Of a stretch of 64,000 bases of DNA, positions 50,809 through 59,556 are shown in pieces. Within the stretch, counting starts at the first letter, position 1. Every line of letters starts with the position of its first letter. Both the position numbers and the translations under genes were made by a program. Source of the stretch: Geoglobus acetivorans (GTDB taxonomy: Archaea > Halobacteriota > Archaeoglobi > Archaeoglobales > Archaeoglobaceae). The notes under the pieces were generated by a model. It did not search any database. It was not told where the DNA came from and saw nothing but the letters and a program-made list of their open reading frames with translations. The stretch is from NCBI RefSeq assembly GCF_039641995.1, contig NZ_CP087714.1, positions 1,302,001 through 1,366,000 on the forward strand. Direction: 5' to 3'.

Positions 50809-51549
50809 CTATCTTTTTAAAGATCTGGCCAGCCTGCAGAGCTTCTCCACTTTTTCAACGGATATCTCATCTCCTGCTTTAAAGTAGCTGCCGACAATAA
50901 ATCCATCAGCGTACTCTGCAAACCGAGCAATATTTGATGGATTGACGCCGCTTCCAGCAAAGACCGGAATGTTAACTGACTCTTTAATCTCTTTCAGTTC
51001 AGTTAGGTCAGGAGCCATGCCCGTCTTCTTTCCGGTTACAATGAGCGCATCCGCAAATGTCCTTTCGATGTTTTCGAGATAGTCCTCAATGGCCGCAAAA
51101 TGCACTGCATGTTTCACGTTTATGTCCGCATAAACCTCTGCCTTCAGATCAATCATTCGCATGTATCTTGCGAGCGTGGCTGCTGCAGGCTCGAGGAAAC
51201 CCTCCGGTGCTGCCGATGGAAATGCTGCCTGGTTCACCCTTATGAACTCTGCCCCAACAGCCTTTGCAATTGCGCAGGATGCGATAGCGTCGTTTCTCAG
51301 CACATTTACGCCTACGGGTATGTGGGTCTCTCTCTGGATTTCTTTTATCACGGCAGTCATGCATGCCACAGTCTCTTTTCCGACTTCTTTGAGATATGGA
51401 GAATCTCCGTAGTTCTCCACGAGAATCGCAGAAACCCCTCCTTCTTCGAGCCTCCTTGCGCTTCTGACCGCATGCTCAATAACCTCGCTAAAATTGCTGT
51501 AGCGCGGTGATCCCGGCAGGGGTTTTAAATGAAGTACTCCAATTATCAT
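50809..51549 (-). CDS. BtpA-family TIM-barrel protein
   Basis: 246 aa of the BtpA/SgcQ family: MIIGVLHLKPLPGSPRY, ILVENYGDSPY, PVGVNVLRNDAIASCAIA and FAGSGVNPSNIA. BtpA was linked to photosystem I stability in cyanobacteria; archaeal function is unknown. The ATG overlaps the stop of the small regulator gene as ATGA. It converges with the transglycosylase gene with a 3-bp gap. Confidence 0.85.
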   Translation of the reverse strand: MIIGVLHLKPLPGSPRYSNFSEVIEHAVRSARRLEEGGVSAILVENYGDSPYLKEVGKETVACMTAVIKEIQRETHIPVGVNVLRNDAIASCAIAKAVGAEFIRVNQAAFPSAAPEGFLEPAAATLARYMRMIDLKAEVYADINVKHAVHFAAIEDYLENIERTFADALIVTGKKTGMAPDLTELKEIKESVNIPVFAGSGVNPSNIARFAEYADGFIVGSYFKAGDEISVEKVEKLCRLARSLKR

Positions 51550-51752
51550 TCTAAGAACTTTTCTCCTTCTTCAGTTATCACGTAAACGCCTTTTTCAGGG
51601 GAATCAAGCAGACCCTTTTTTCTTAGTGGTGCAAGTCTGCAGGACACCTTCGAAGTGGGAACTCCAAGCTTTTCTGCTATCTCCTTGGCTTTTGCAGGTT
51701 TGCCGAGTTCGGCAAGGGCTTTCAAAATTGCCCTGTTCATATCCTCTGCCAT
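51546..51752 (-). CDS. Small winged-helix DNA-binding protein
   Basis: 68-aa wHTH: AEDMNRAILKALAELGKPAK then AKEIAEKLGVPTSKVSCRLA and GLLDSPEKGVYVITEEGEKFL. It could regulate itself and the BtpA-like gene, with which it overlaps. ATG 51752 lies about 28 bp after AATTTATATCC, so the longer frame is rejected. Divergent from argG. Confidence 0.78.
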   Translation of the reverse strand: MAEDMNRAILKALAELGKPAKAKEIAEKLGVPTSKVSCRLAPLRKKGLLDSPEKGVYVITEEGEKFLE

Positions 51753-51834
51753 ACTGCTAAATTGGTATGCTTGGATATAAATTTTGTCAGAATGATAAGG
51801 AAACTGATTTAAATCTGTGTGCCTTCTGCATAAC

Positions 51835-53013
51835 ATGAGCAAGGTTGTGCTGTGTTATTCAGGTGGCCTTGACACCACCGTTTGCATTCCTCTGCTTAAA
51901 GAGCGCTACGGTTTTGCTGAGGTGATCACGGTTACGGTTGATGTGGGCCAGCCAGAGAGTGAAGTCAGGAGGGCTGAGGAGAGGGGTAAGAGATACGCTG
52001 ACAGACATTACACCGTGGATGCCAAGGAGGAGTTCGTAAATGCCGTTTTTCAGCTTGTAAAGGCCAACGGAGACTATGAGGGTTATGTGCTTGGTACTGC
52101 ACTCGCAAGGCCGATAATTGCTGAAAAGGTTGCTGAGGTTGCGAAAAAGGAGAATGCAGATGCTGTGGCTCACGGAGCTACCGGAAAGGGAAATGATCAG
52201 CTCAGGTTCGATAACATTTTCCTTCAGCACGGGTTCAAGGTCATAGCTCCTATGAGAGAGCTTAACCTTACACGGGAGTGGGAGATAGAGTATGCGAATG
52301 AGCATGGTATCGACATTCCCGTAACGAAGGACAAGCCCTGGAGCATTGATGAGAACATCTGGAGCAGGAGTATAGAGGGTGGGAAGCTTGAGGACCCATC
52401 CTATGTTCCCCCTGACGAAATATACGAGTGGACTAAGGGCGGTAAAACGGAAGAAGAGATAATAACTATAGAGTTTGAAAAGGGAATACCGGTAGCTCTC
52501 AACGGTAAGAAAATGAATGGGATAGAGCTGATTATGGCGCTCAATGAAATCGGAGGAAAGCACAGGATTGGCCGGACTGACATGATGGAGGACAGGGTTC
52601 TTGGTCTCAAGGCGAGGGAAAATTACGAGCATCCCGCGGCCACAATCCTCATCACCGCACATAGAGATCTCGAAAAGCTGGTTTTGAGCAGAAGAGAGCT
52701 GAAATTTAAGAGATTCGTGGAGGAGGAGTGGGCGGAACTTGTTTACTACGGTTTGGTAAACGATCCTCTCTTCCACGCTCTCAACGCCTTCATAGACAAA
52801 ACTCAGGAGAGGGTTACCGGCTGGGTGAAACTGAAGCTCGGAGATGGATATGTTATGCCCGTAGCGAGAGATTCGGAGTATTCACTGTATGACGAGGAAC
52901 TAACGTCCTTTGACTCCATTGTCGTGGATCAGTCACTCGCAGAGGGTTTCTCTATGTTTCACGGTCTTCAGGGGAGAGTGTTTTACCGGGTTGTGAAAAA
53001 CAGGAGAAATTAG
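51835..53013 (+). CDS. argG: Argininosuccinate synthase
   Basis: 392-aa enzyme joining citrulline and aspartate in arginine synthesis. PP-loop [33 protein letters not shown] and [20 protein letters not shown] are typical. ATG 51835 lies about 25 bp after TGATTTAAATC, a leaderless start. Converges with archease (4-bp overlap). Confidence 0.96.
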   Translation: MSKVVLCYSGGLDTTVCIPLLKERYGFAEVITVTVDVGQPESEVRRAEERGKRYADRHYTVDAKEEFVNAVFQLVKANGDYEGYVLGTALARPIIAEKVAEVAKKENADAVAHGATGKGNDQLRFDNIFLQHGFKVIAPMRELNLTREWEIEYANEHGIDIPVTKDKPWSIDENIWSRSIEGGKLEDPSYVPPDEIYEWTKGGKTEEEIITIEFEKGIPVALNGKKMNGIELIMALNEIGGKHRIGRTDMMEDRVLGLKARENYEHPAATILITAHRDLEKLVLSRRELKFKRFVEEEWAELVYYGLVNDPLFHALNAFIDKTQERVTGWVKLKLGDGYVMPVARDSEYSLYDEELTSFDSIVVDQSLAEGFSMFHGLQGRVFYRVVKNRRN

Positions 53014-53420
53014 ATATCAACAACGACGAAAGCATACCAGGCATCTTTTCTTTTTTCAACAGTGAAATTGTGGAGCGTTATGGCTTTTGGCTCCATTTTG
53101 ACCTTCTCCGGACTGAGAATATCTCCTTTAAGAACTCCTCTCGCTGTAAATCCATCACTCTCCTCGACTTCCACCTCTACAAGTTTCCCCGCAAATTTCT
53201 CGGTGTCGAAAAGGTACAGCAGTTCATTGAGCCATGAGTACAGCAGGTAGTCCACCGAATCCTCATGGACATGGACTTCCCTGATAGTATCTGCCTTCAA
53301 TTCTTCGACATAGGCAAAGGCATCGTAAAAAGCGAGAGATGCATCTCTCAGAAGCTCTGAGATCGTCTCTGCTACAATCTCAAATGCGGTATCTGCGGTG
53401 TGGTCGATGAACCGGTACAT
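53010..53420 (-). CDS. Archease
   Basis: 136-aa cofactor that activates the RtcB tRNA ligase and some tRNA methyltransferases. [14 protein letters not shown] (metal-binding Asp/His region), [16 protein letters not shown] and [12 protein letters not shown] are typical; the C-terminal Asp of DI completes the metal site. Monocistronic by spacing. Confidence 0.93.
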   Translation of the reverse strand: MYRFIDHTADTAFEIVAETISELLRDASLAFYDAFAYVEELKADTIREVHVHEDSVDYLLYSWLNELLYLFDTEKFAGKLVEVEVEESDGFTARGVLKGDILSPEKVKMEPKAITLHNFTVEKRKDAWYAFVVVDI

Positions 53421-53494
53421 ACTGGTACTGGCTGAAGACGTTTAAAAAATGTTGGCAGAAGTTTAATTAGCAATCGTGCCCGAGAATCTCTGCC

Positions 53495-54136
53495 ATGATT
53501 CGGAAACTCAACTTCAAGGGATGTAACTGCTACCTGATAGATGATTCCGGAAAGACCTATCTTGTGGACACGGGAACTCCTGGAAACCTGAAAAGGGCTA
53601 AGAAGTGCATAGGAAATCTGGACGGGATCATCCTGACCCATGCCCATTACGATCACGCTGGCAGCGCTTTTGAGATCTCGGAGTTTTTCTCGTGTGAGGT
53701 GTATGCGCACATTGCAGAACACCCATATCTTGAAGGCAGGGGGGAGTTTCAGTTCAATGGATTTGTGGGCAGGATGATAAAAAGGCTTGAGTCGCTAAGA
53801 CCGATGAAATTGATTCAGGCTGAGGACGTTGAAAAGCTCAGGCTGAGAGAGTTTGATGTTGTCCATGTTCCCGGTCACACTCCTGGAAGCATCATGCTTC
53901 TGAAGGGGAATGAGGCGATCGTGGGAGATCTCATCAGATTGAGAAAGAAACGCTTTATTGCGGGGGAGTATGTTGTGAGACCATCCTCAAGAAACTTCAA
54001 CTGGAACCAGAGTGAGTATGTCAAAAGCCTTGAGAAACTGGGAAACCTCACACCTCTGAAAGTTTATCCCGGTCATGGTGTGAGCATCACTCTGGAAAGG
54101 AGCTTCATGGAAGGGCTGGGAGTCCGGAGAAGATGA
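53495..54136 (+). CDS. Metallo-beta-lactamase fold hydrolase
   Basis: 213 aa. Full dinuclear metal set: LTHAHYDHAGSA, HVPGHTPGSIMLL, VGDLI and YPGHG. Glyoxalase II-like branch, substrate unknown. Its stop overlaps the ATG of taw3 (ATGA), so they are co-translated; whether this reflects a shared tRNA function is unclear. Confidence 0.85.
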   Translation: MIRKLNFKGCNCYLIDDSGKTYLVDTGTPGNLKRAKKCIGNLDGIILTHAHYDHAGSAFEISEFFSCEVYAHIAEHPYLEGRGEFQFNGFVGRMIKRLESLRPMKLIQAEDVEKLRLREFDVVHVPGHTPGSIMLLKGNEAIVGDLIRLRKKRFIAGEYVVRPSSRNFNWNQSEYVKSLEKLGNLTPLKVYPGHGVSITLERSFMEGLGVRRR

Positions 54137-54690
54137 ACTGGAATAGGTTTCGGGAAGAGACTCTGGAAAAGTACAGAAAAGCGGAAATTGATGGGTGGAT
54201 CAAACCCATAACCGATGATATTAATTCGGCTGAGTGTTTTGTTACTCTCTCGAGCTGTGCTGGACGGTTTGCGGTAATGGATATGCCCGAGTTTGGAGAT
54301 AAGAGAAACTCTGTTTTTCTCGGAAAGTGGCACGATGTGCCGGCAGTGGAGGATGTATTGAATGCCATTCGAAGAGGTGTCATGGAGACGTGGTTCATGC
54401 TCCATCCACCAATACTTCACGTGTCCTGCAAAGATCTGGAATCTGCCCGCATTTTGCTCGATATTCTCAGAAAATCAGGGTTCAGAAGGGCAGGAATAAT
54501 ATCCTTAAAAAGGATGGTTGTGGAGATTGCCGGGCAGGAAAGGATTGAATTCATAGCGGCGAGAAACGGACAGGTTTTCACGGATGCTGTTGTTCTCAGA
54601 GAGAACTACCTTGAGGCGGTGAAAAAGCTGGAAATGGGCAGAAAGAGGTTTGAAAAATTCCACAGCATTTTCAGAGAAGTTTTTCTATAA
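54133..54690 (+). CDS. taw3: tRNA wybutosine-derivative methyltransferase Taw3
   Basis: 185-aa TYW3-family enzyme methylating the tricyclic imG/yW base at G37 of tRNA-Phe. TLSSCAGRFAVMDMP and WFMLHPPILHVSCKD are characteristic, as is IISLKRMVVEI. tRNA-Phe is encoded at 47065. Converges with thrC with a 20-bp overlap. Confidence 0.9.
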   Translation: MNWNRFREETLEKYRKAEIDGWIKPITDDINSAECFVTLSSCAGRFAVMDMPEFGDKRNSVFLGKWHDVPAVEDVLNAIRRGVMETWFMLHPPILHVSCKDLESARILLDILRKSGFRRAGIISLKRMVVEIAGQERIEFIAARNGQVFTDAVVLRENYLEAVKKLEMGRKRFEKFHSIFREVFL

Positions 54691-55828
54691 TCTCCGGGTT
54701 TGCCGAAACCTCCATCGGCTTCTCGCATACTCTTATTATCTCCTCAGGATCCTTCAGCAGGTTCCCAGTTGCTATGCATACAACAGTGTCATAATCCAAC
54801 TCTTCTTTCAGGAACCCTGCGAGACTCGAAGCACTGGCTGGTTCCACTCCCACGCCCTGCTTTGCAAGGAATTTCTGTGCCTCGACTATTTCGCTGTCAG
54901 TAACTCTGAGAACTCTCCCGCCAGAATCATAGATCGCCTGAAGCGCTTTTTTCGCGTTCACGGGATTTCCTATCCTGATAGCCGTTGCAATGGTCTCCGG
55001 GTTGCTGACTGGCTCAATTTCATCCTTATTCTGGACAAATGCTTTGTACACGGGATCTGCACCTTCTGCCTGAACGCCAACCATTTCGGGAATGTTGTCA
55101 GTGTATCCAGCCTCTTTTAGTTCTCTGAATCCTTTGTATATTGCTGAGATATTGCCTGCATTTCCTATGGGGACAAATACTGCATCCGGAACGTATCCGA
55201 GCTGGTCCACTATTTCATACGCTATGGTTTTCTGACCTTCAAGCCTGAACGGGTTGATCGAATTCAGAAGGTATATTTCATTCCTTTCAGTAAGCTTTCG
55301 AACGATTTTTAATGCAGCGTCAAAATTGCCCTTTATTGCTATGACTCTGGCTCCGTGCATCATTGCCTGGGTCAGTTTTCCCAGAGCAACCTTGCCCGAT
55401 GGAAGAATGACGTATGCTTTCAGTGAGGCTCTTGCAGCATACATCGCCATTGAGGCAGAGGTATTTCCTGTAGAAGCGCACATCACGCTTCTTTTTTTCA
55501 ACTCCAAGGCTTTCGTTATTCCGACGGTCATGCCTCTGTCCTTGAACGATCCTGAGGGGTTGAGGCCTTCGTGTTTGATATAGACCCTGGAGCTTTTGCC
55601 TGTTTTCAGTGAATACAGAGGAGTACCACCTTCAAATAATGTTACGGGGTCAGTTTTAACGGGAATAAGGCTTCTGTACTTCCATAACGTGATGTTGTTA
55701 CCATCAAGCCTGAAGTCTGCATTGCTCAGGTCGACAATGACCTCTAACAGCCCTCCACACTTCGTGCAGGTGTACAGAGAATCTGTTTCGTATTCTTCCC
55801 CACATTCAATGCATCTGAGTAGATACAT
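54671..55828 (-). CDS. thrC: Threonine synthase
   Basis: 385-aa PLP enzyme turning O-phosphohomoserine to threonine. N-terminal zinc-ribbon-like CIECGEEYETDSLYTCTKCG, PLP Lys in NPSGSFKDRGM, CASTGNTSASMA and IGNAGNISAIYKG. A TATA box (AATTTATAAAA, about 55847-55857) lies between cdhE and the ATG, so it has its own leaderless transcript despite lying behind the cdh operon. Confidence 0.94.
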   Translation of the reverse strand: MYLLRCIECGEEYETDSLYTCTKCGGLLEVIVDLSNADFRLDGNNITLWKYRSLIPVKTDPVTLFEGGTPLYSLKTGKSSRVYIKHEGLNPSGSFKDRGMTVGITKALELKKRSVMCASTGNTSASMAMYAARASLKAYVILPSGKVALGKLTQAMMHGARVIAIKGNFDAALKIVRKLTERNEIYLLNSINPFRLEGQKTIAYEIVDQLGYVPDAVFVPIGNAGNISAIYKGFRELKEAGYTDNIPEMVGVQAEGADPVYKAFVQNKDEIEPVSNPETIATAIRIGNPVNAKKALQAIYDSGGRVLRVTDSEIVEAQKFLAKQGVGVEPASASSLAGFLKEELDYDTVVCIATGNLLKDPEEIIRVCEKPMEVSANPEIIEKLL

Positions 55829-55858
55829 GAAAAAAGGAAAGGAGGGTTTTTTATAAAT

Positions 55859-57277
55859 TTACTCTTTTGACTCGGGTGGCCAGTTCTTTTCCAGCCAGCC
55901 CTTTATTCTTCCGGAATCCATTGGTCCAACGAAAACGCTCCAGCCTGTTTCGTCTTCAATGGCACCCTGCAATCTCGCAGCAAGTCCGGGGATCACCAGG
56001 TTTTTGTGGTTCACCTTCTGCTCTATGCCGGTCTGCTGAATCAAATCCTTGACTTTTGCAGCGGTGAACTGTCCTCCTGCAACACTGACCTCAACACCGA
56101 GACCTTCGGTGTCAAGCACGAGGAGCCATCCCTTTATGTTGTTGCTGGAAAGGTCGCTCTCCACGGTATAGTATGTCAGGGCAAAGTTTGTGGTTATGAA
56201 TACTGGGTCCTCCGGTCCTGGGCTGTTGATCTCTCTGAGGCCAGGCTCGACCTGCACTGGTGTCCTCGGGTCAGTGTATATGTTGTATCTGAGGATGACT
56301 GAAGGCATGACTGTGTACTGCTCGAGGTTTCTGAATATCATGATGTCTGCATACTTTACAATGAATGTTCCTGCGATAACTGCCTCCCAGTAACCTTTCG
56401 TAACCTCATCTCCCTCAACAAGCCATGCCGCTATTGGTGTGACCATTATCGGATATGCTACGTCCTTATCCTCTCCGAGAATTCCCGTCCTTCTGAGCTG
56501 CACGACTCTCTCGAATGTACCTCTCAAGCCATCTCCGAGAGGTTCGGTAACCGGATCGAGGACTATCTCCTTCACTCCCGCATCTTTGAAGGTTTTTGCC
56601 ATGCTCTTCAGAGTGTCGAGGTTCTTGCTTCTCAATGTAACCGGGACATTGAATTCAAGAGCAAGCTGGAGGAAATCCTTCCAGTTATCTTCTGTTGCGG
56701 CGTAGATCAGAGGTTTCTTATCTGCAACCTCTTCAAGTGCTGCTCTCATGCATTCTGGATTCAGGCTTATCAGGATCATTGGTTTTCCATATTCGGAGAC
56801 CTTCTTTGCAACACTTCTGAATTTCTCCGGGTCGTTGGAGGTGCATCTTACGGCGATACCTTCAAGAGTTATGTAATCTCCAACGTAGAATTTCCTGTAT
56901 TCAACAACTTTCTTACATCTCTCATCGATCTGGGCTTCATCCAGCGTATCCCATACGTCGAAGAAGAACGGTGGTGGGTTGAAGAATGTGAGCTCATGTC
57001 TGTGAAGCACGTCTTCTCCGCCTATTTTTACGGCAGACTCACCTGTTCCTATTACAACCTCGGCAACCTCGGGAGATGTTAATTCGATAAGCTCGTTAAG
57101 TTTTTTCTCAAATTTTTTGTCCGTTTTTGCCTTTTCGACAAGAGGTGGGCAGTCTGTGGGCTTGACACTTCTGTCTATGATTTGGGCAGCAAAGCTCATG
57201 CAGGTATCATATCCACATTCACCGCAGTTTGTCTGTGGAAGGAATTTGTAAACCTCAAGGGGACTTTTTACCTTCAT
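55859..57277 (-). CDS. cdhE: CODH/ACS complex gamma subunit (corrinoid iron-sulfur protein, large)
   Basis: 472-aa subunit that accepts the methyl group from methyl-H4MPT. The N-terminal [4Fe-4S] motif is NCGECGYDTC with a fourth Cys in DCPP; the central TIM barrel and the C-terminal corrinoid-binding domain (GLGVEVSVAGGQFTAAKV) are present. ATG follows GGAGGTG formed by the end of cdhD, five bases from its stop. Last gene of the cdh operon. Confidence 0.95.
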   Translation of the reverse strand: MKVKSPLEVYKFLPQTNCGECGYDTCMSFAAQIIDRSVKPTDCPPLVEKAKTDKKFEKKLNELIELTSPEVAEVVIGTGESAVKIGGEDVLHRHELTFFNPPPFFFDVWDTLDEAQIDERCKKVVEYRKFYVGDYITLEGIAVRCTSNDPEKFRSVAKKVSEYGKPMILISLNPECMRAALEEVADKKPLIYAATEDNWKDFLQLALEFNVPVTLRSKNLDTLKSMAKTFKDAGVKEIVLDPVTEPLGDGLRGTFERVVQLRRTGILGEDKDVAYPIMVTPIAAWLVEGDEVTKGYWEAVIAGTFIVKYADIMIFRNLEQYTVMPSVILRYNIYTDPRTPVQVEPGLREINSPGPEDPVFITTNFALTYYTVESDLSSNNIKGWLLVLDTEGLGVEVSVAGGQFTAAKVKDLIQQTGIEQKVNHKNLVIPGLAARLQGAIEDETGWSVFVGPMDSGRIKGWLEKNWPPESKE

Positions 57278-57281
57278 CTGC

Positions 57282-58664
57282 TTACACCTCCATGGTTATC
57301 CAGGCATCGACATCCTTGATGGACTCTTTCACGGCTCCCGAAAGCATGCCCATCCAGTCTTTTACCACTGCCACAGCACCCGGATGCATCATCATGAAGA
57401 GATCCACGCCTGCGAGAGCAAGTGTCATTCCGGTGATTATCTCCCAGATCGGACCTCTCAGTTCTCTTGGGCCCCACGGGGTATCTCCCTCTATCGGAGA
57501 GTCAATCATCCAAGACTCTCTTGCACCCCATGCATTTGTGGTTCCACTCGAAATCGGGAAGTTGAGGTCCTGATCGCCCCTCAGTCCTGAAATTCTGATC
57601 CTTTCCATGTTGGTGAACGCGTAATCAAGACCGTATCCGAGAGCAGCGGTTGTTGGGTCCATAACTAAGCTATCTCTCTCAATTCCGACTCTCTTCAGCA
57701 GGTATCTGTTAAGGGTCTTCTGGTTGTTGATGTCCATCTGGGTCCAGCTGAGGATAACATGCCCGTGTTTCTTCGCTGCGTTGCCGATTCTCTCCCAGTC
57801 CATGTCGAGTGTTGCGCTTGCAAGCATCACTCTCTCTCCTTCAGCAACTTCAGCTGCTTTCTCTAGCACTTCGGGATCTTTTTCCTTGTTACCTGATCCA
57901 CCTATGATGAGTGGGACCTTTACGGCCTGGAGAACCTCTTCAACAACCTTTACTGCCTCACTTGCAGGAGTATCCTCGAGGAGCGGGTCTGTGCTTATGA
58001 GGTGGAGCGTTACAAGGTCCGCACCAAAATCTTTCACGGCCTTTCTTGCCCACTCTGCCGGATCGTCAAGCACGTCTTCGTAGTGTTCTCTCACGGCCTT
58101 TGCCAGCATTGGTCTTCTGTCAAATATGTCTATTGCAATCACTGGTGTGTGTGGATTCTGGGCGTCGAAGTTGTAGAATGCAAGACTTCTCTCGCCGCCT
58201 ATTGTTACCACGCTCTCTCGTGTACCGCCGTCCGCTCTTGTAGCACCGAGTGTTACCTCTTCAATGACTCCAGGATATTCCACTTTGTATGGTTCAAACC
58301 TGGCCGGGGCAAGGCTTTCTGGAATTTCAAACCTGGGCTTTTCGAGGATCTCTGCTGGCTGAATCTGCTGTGCAGGTACTGCAGGCTGCGCCATACCGAC
58401 TGGCAGCTGGATTCCAAGTGCGTTTGAGAGTCTCTGCAGATAGGTGAAGGCCATGCTTGTGTGGTAGAGGAAGTTTCCAAATTCCTGTATCAGCTGTGTA
58501 TATCCTGCCAAAGCGGCTAAAGCCTGGATAACGTTTGCATCCAAACCACTACCCGGTTCAATCTCAATTTCGAGGTCACCCTCAATTCTTACTCCTTCAA
58601 GCTCTTCGACATTATACTTTTTCAGCTTTTCAAAAAATTCTTCAAGGGTAAATTTATTTGCCAT
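57282..58664 (-). CDS. cdhD: CODH/ACS complex delta subunit (corrinoid iron-sulfur protein, small)
   Basis: 460-aa partner of CdhE in methyl transfer. MDWERIGNAAKKHGHVILSW, MDPTTAALGYGLDYAFTNMER and GTTNAWGARESWM are typical of the TIM-barrel subunit; a Pro/Gln-rich linker (AVPAQQIQPAE) separates the N-terminal region. ATG 58664 is chosen since the upstream GTG is part of the Shine-Dalgarno GGAGGTG. Confidence 0.95.
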   Translation of the reverse strand: MANKFTLEEFFEKLKKYNVEELEGVRIEGDLEIEIEPGSGLDANVIQALAALAGYTQLIQEFGNFLYHTSMAFTYLQRLSNALGIQLPVGMAQPAVPAQQIQPAEILEKPRFEIPESLAPARFEPYKVEYPGVIEEVTLGATRADGGTRESVVTIGGERSLAFYNFDAQNPHTPVIAIDIFDRRPMLAKAVREHYEDVLDDPAEWARKAVKDFGADLVTLHLISTDPLLEDTPASEAVKVVEEVLQAVKVPLIIGGSGNKEKDPEVLEKAAEVAEGERVMLASATLDMDWERIGNAAKKHGHVILSWTQMDINNQKTLNRYLLKRVGIERDSLVMDPTTAALGYGLDYAFTNMERIRISGLRGDQDLNFPISSGTTNAWGARESWMIDSPIEGDTPWGPRELRGPIWEIITGMTLALAGVDLFMMMHPGAVAVVKDWMGMLSGAVKESIKDVDAWITMEV

Positions 58665-58681
58665 TCTCACACCTCCAGAGA

Positions 58682-59464
58682 TTATTTAGTGGTAGATTTA
58701 GCATGAAGTTCGATAAACATCTCGGCTATTTTCCTTGCTTTTTGGTAATATTCTGAACTTTCAGGGAGGTTCACCACAGGTTCTCCCTTCAGATCAAGTT
58801 CAGCAATTTTTTCATCAAACGGTAGAAAGTCCAGCACTTTCATCCCTATCTCGTCTGCGAATTTTCTGATAGTCTCTTCTGCCTCTTTACTGGTTATTCT
58901 ATTTCCCACGAGGAATATGTCTTTAAATTTGAGATCCAGTTCTTCACTGAGTTCCTTTATTCTCTTTGCTGTTGCAAGTCCCTTCTTGGACATGTCAGTT
59001 ACAACAACAATGTAGTCTGCGCTGTCGATTGTCTTTCTGCTGAAGTGTTCAAGTCCTGCTTCGCTGTCGATGATGATGTATTCATAGTGTCTCATGAGCT
59101 TTCTCAAAACCCCTCTGAGGAGGCTGTTGGCATAACAGTAGCAGCCCTCTCCTTCAGGTCTGCCCATCACTATCAGGTCATAATTGTCGCATTCACAAAT
59201 CGCTTCGCCGTATATCCTCCCCTCGAGCCACTGCTCTTTGTTGGCGGTACCCATTTCGTCTCTGCTTACCTGAAATGTTTCTCTTACTTCTCCAAGCGTT
59301 TTCTCCACAAGCTCAGCTACGCCCAGTGCGTCCGGAAGGTTGCTGTCCGGGTCAGCGTCAACCGCCAGCACCTTGCTTGTCGTCTGAGAAATAAAATGGG
59401 TGAGGAGCGCTGAAAGTATTGTTTTTCCTGTCCCTCCTTTCCCTGTAACTGCTATCACTGTCAT
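58682..59464 (-). CDS. cooC: CODH nickel-insertion ATPase (CooC/AcsF-like)
   Basis: 260-aa MinD-type ATPase that matures the nickel sites of CODH/ACS. Deviant Walker A AVTGKGGTGKT, VDADPDSNLPDALG, and the metal-binding Cys-x-Cys in EGEGCYCYANSLLR at the dimer interface. Lies between cdhC and cdhD within the operon, preceded by a 29-codon ORF ending 2 bp before its ATG with GAGGAG ahead. Confidence 0.92.
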   Translation of the reverse strand: MTVIAVTGKGGTGKTILSALLTHFISQTTSKVLAVDADPDSNLPDALGVAELVEKTLGEVRETFQVSRDEMGTANKEQWLEGRIYGEAICECDNYDLIVMGRPEGEGCYCYANSLLRGVLRKLMRHYEYIIIDSEAGLEHFSRKTIDSADYIVVVTDMSKKGLATAKRIKELSEELDLKFKDIFLVGNRITSKEAEETIRKFADEIGMKVLDFLPFDEKIAELDLKGEPVVNLPESSEYYQKARKIAEMFIELHAKSTTK

Positions 59465-59466
59465 GA

Positions 59467-59556
59467 CTACTCCTCTATGATCATCTCACTGATCTTAATT
59501 TCTGCGCCTTTTAAAGTAATTTTAATAAATTTTGGTTCATCTTTTTTGTCGGTCAT
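59467..59556 (-). CDS. 29-aa ORF between cdhC and cooC
   Basis: ATG overlaps the cdhC stop as ATGA and has GGGAGGGAA ahead; the stop is 2 bp before cooC. The peptide begins MTDKKDEPKFIKITLKGAEI and continues KISEMIIEE. Its core FIKITLKGAEIKISEMII resembles the extreme C-terminus of CdhC (GIKLIIKDAKIVIDKIIV), suggesting a small beta-hairpin module duplicated from, or shared with, CdhC. Function unknown; its position argues for a role in assembly of the complex. Confidence 0.6.
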   Translation of the reverse strand: MTDKKDEPKFIKITLKGAEIKISEMIIEE

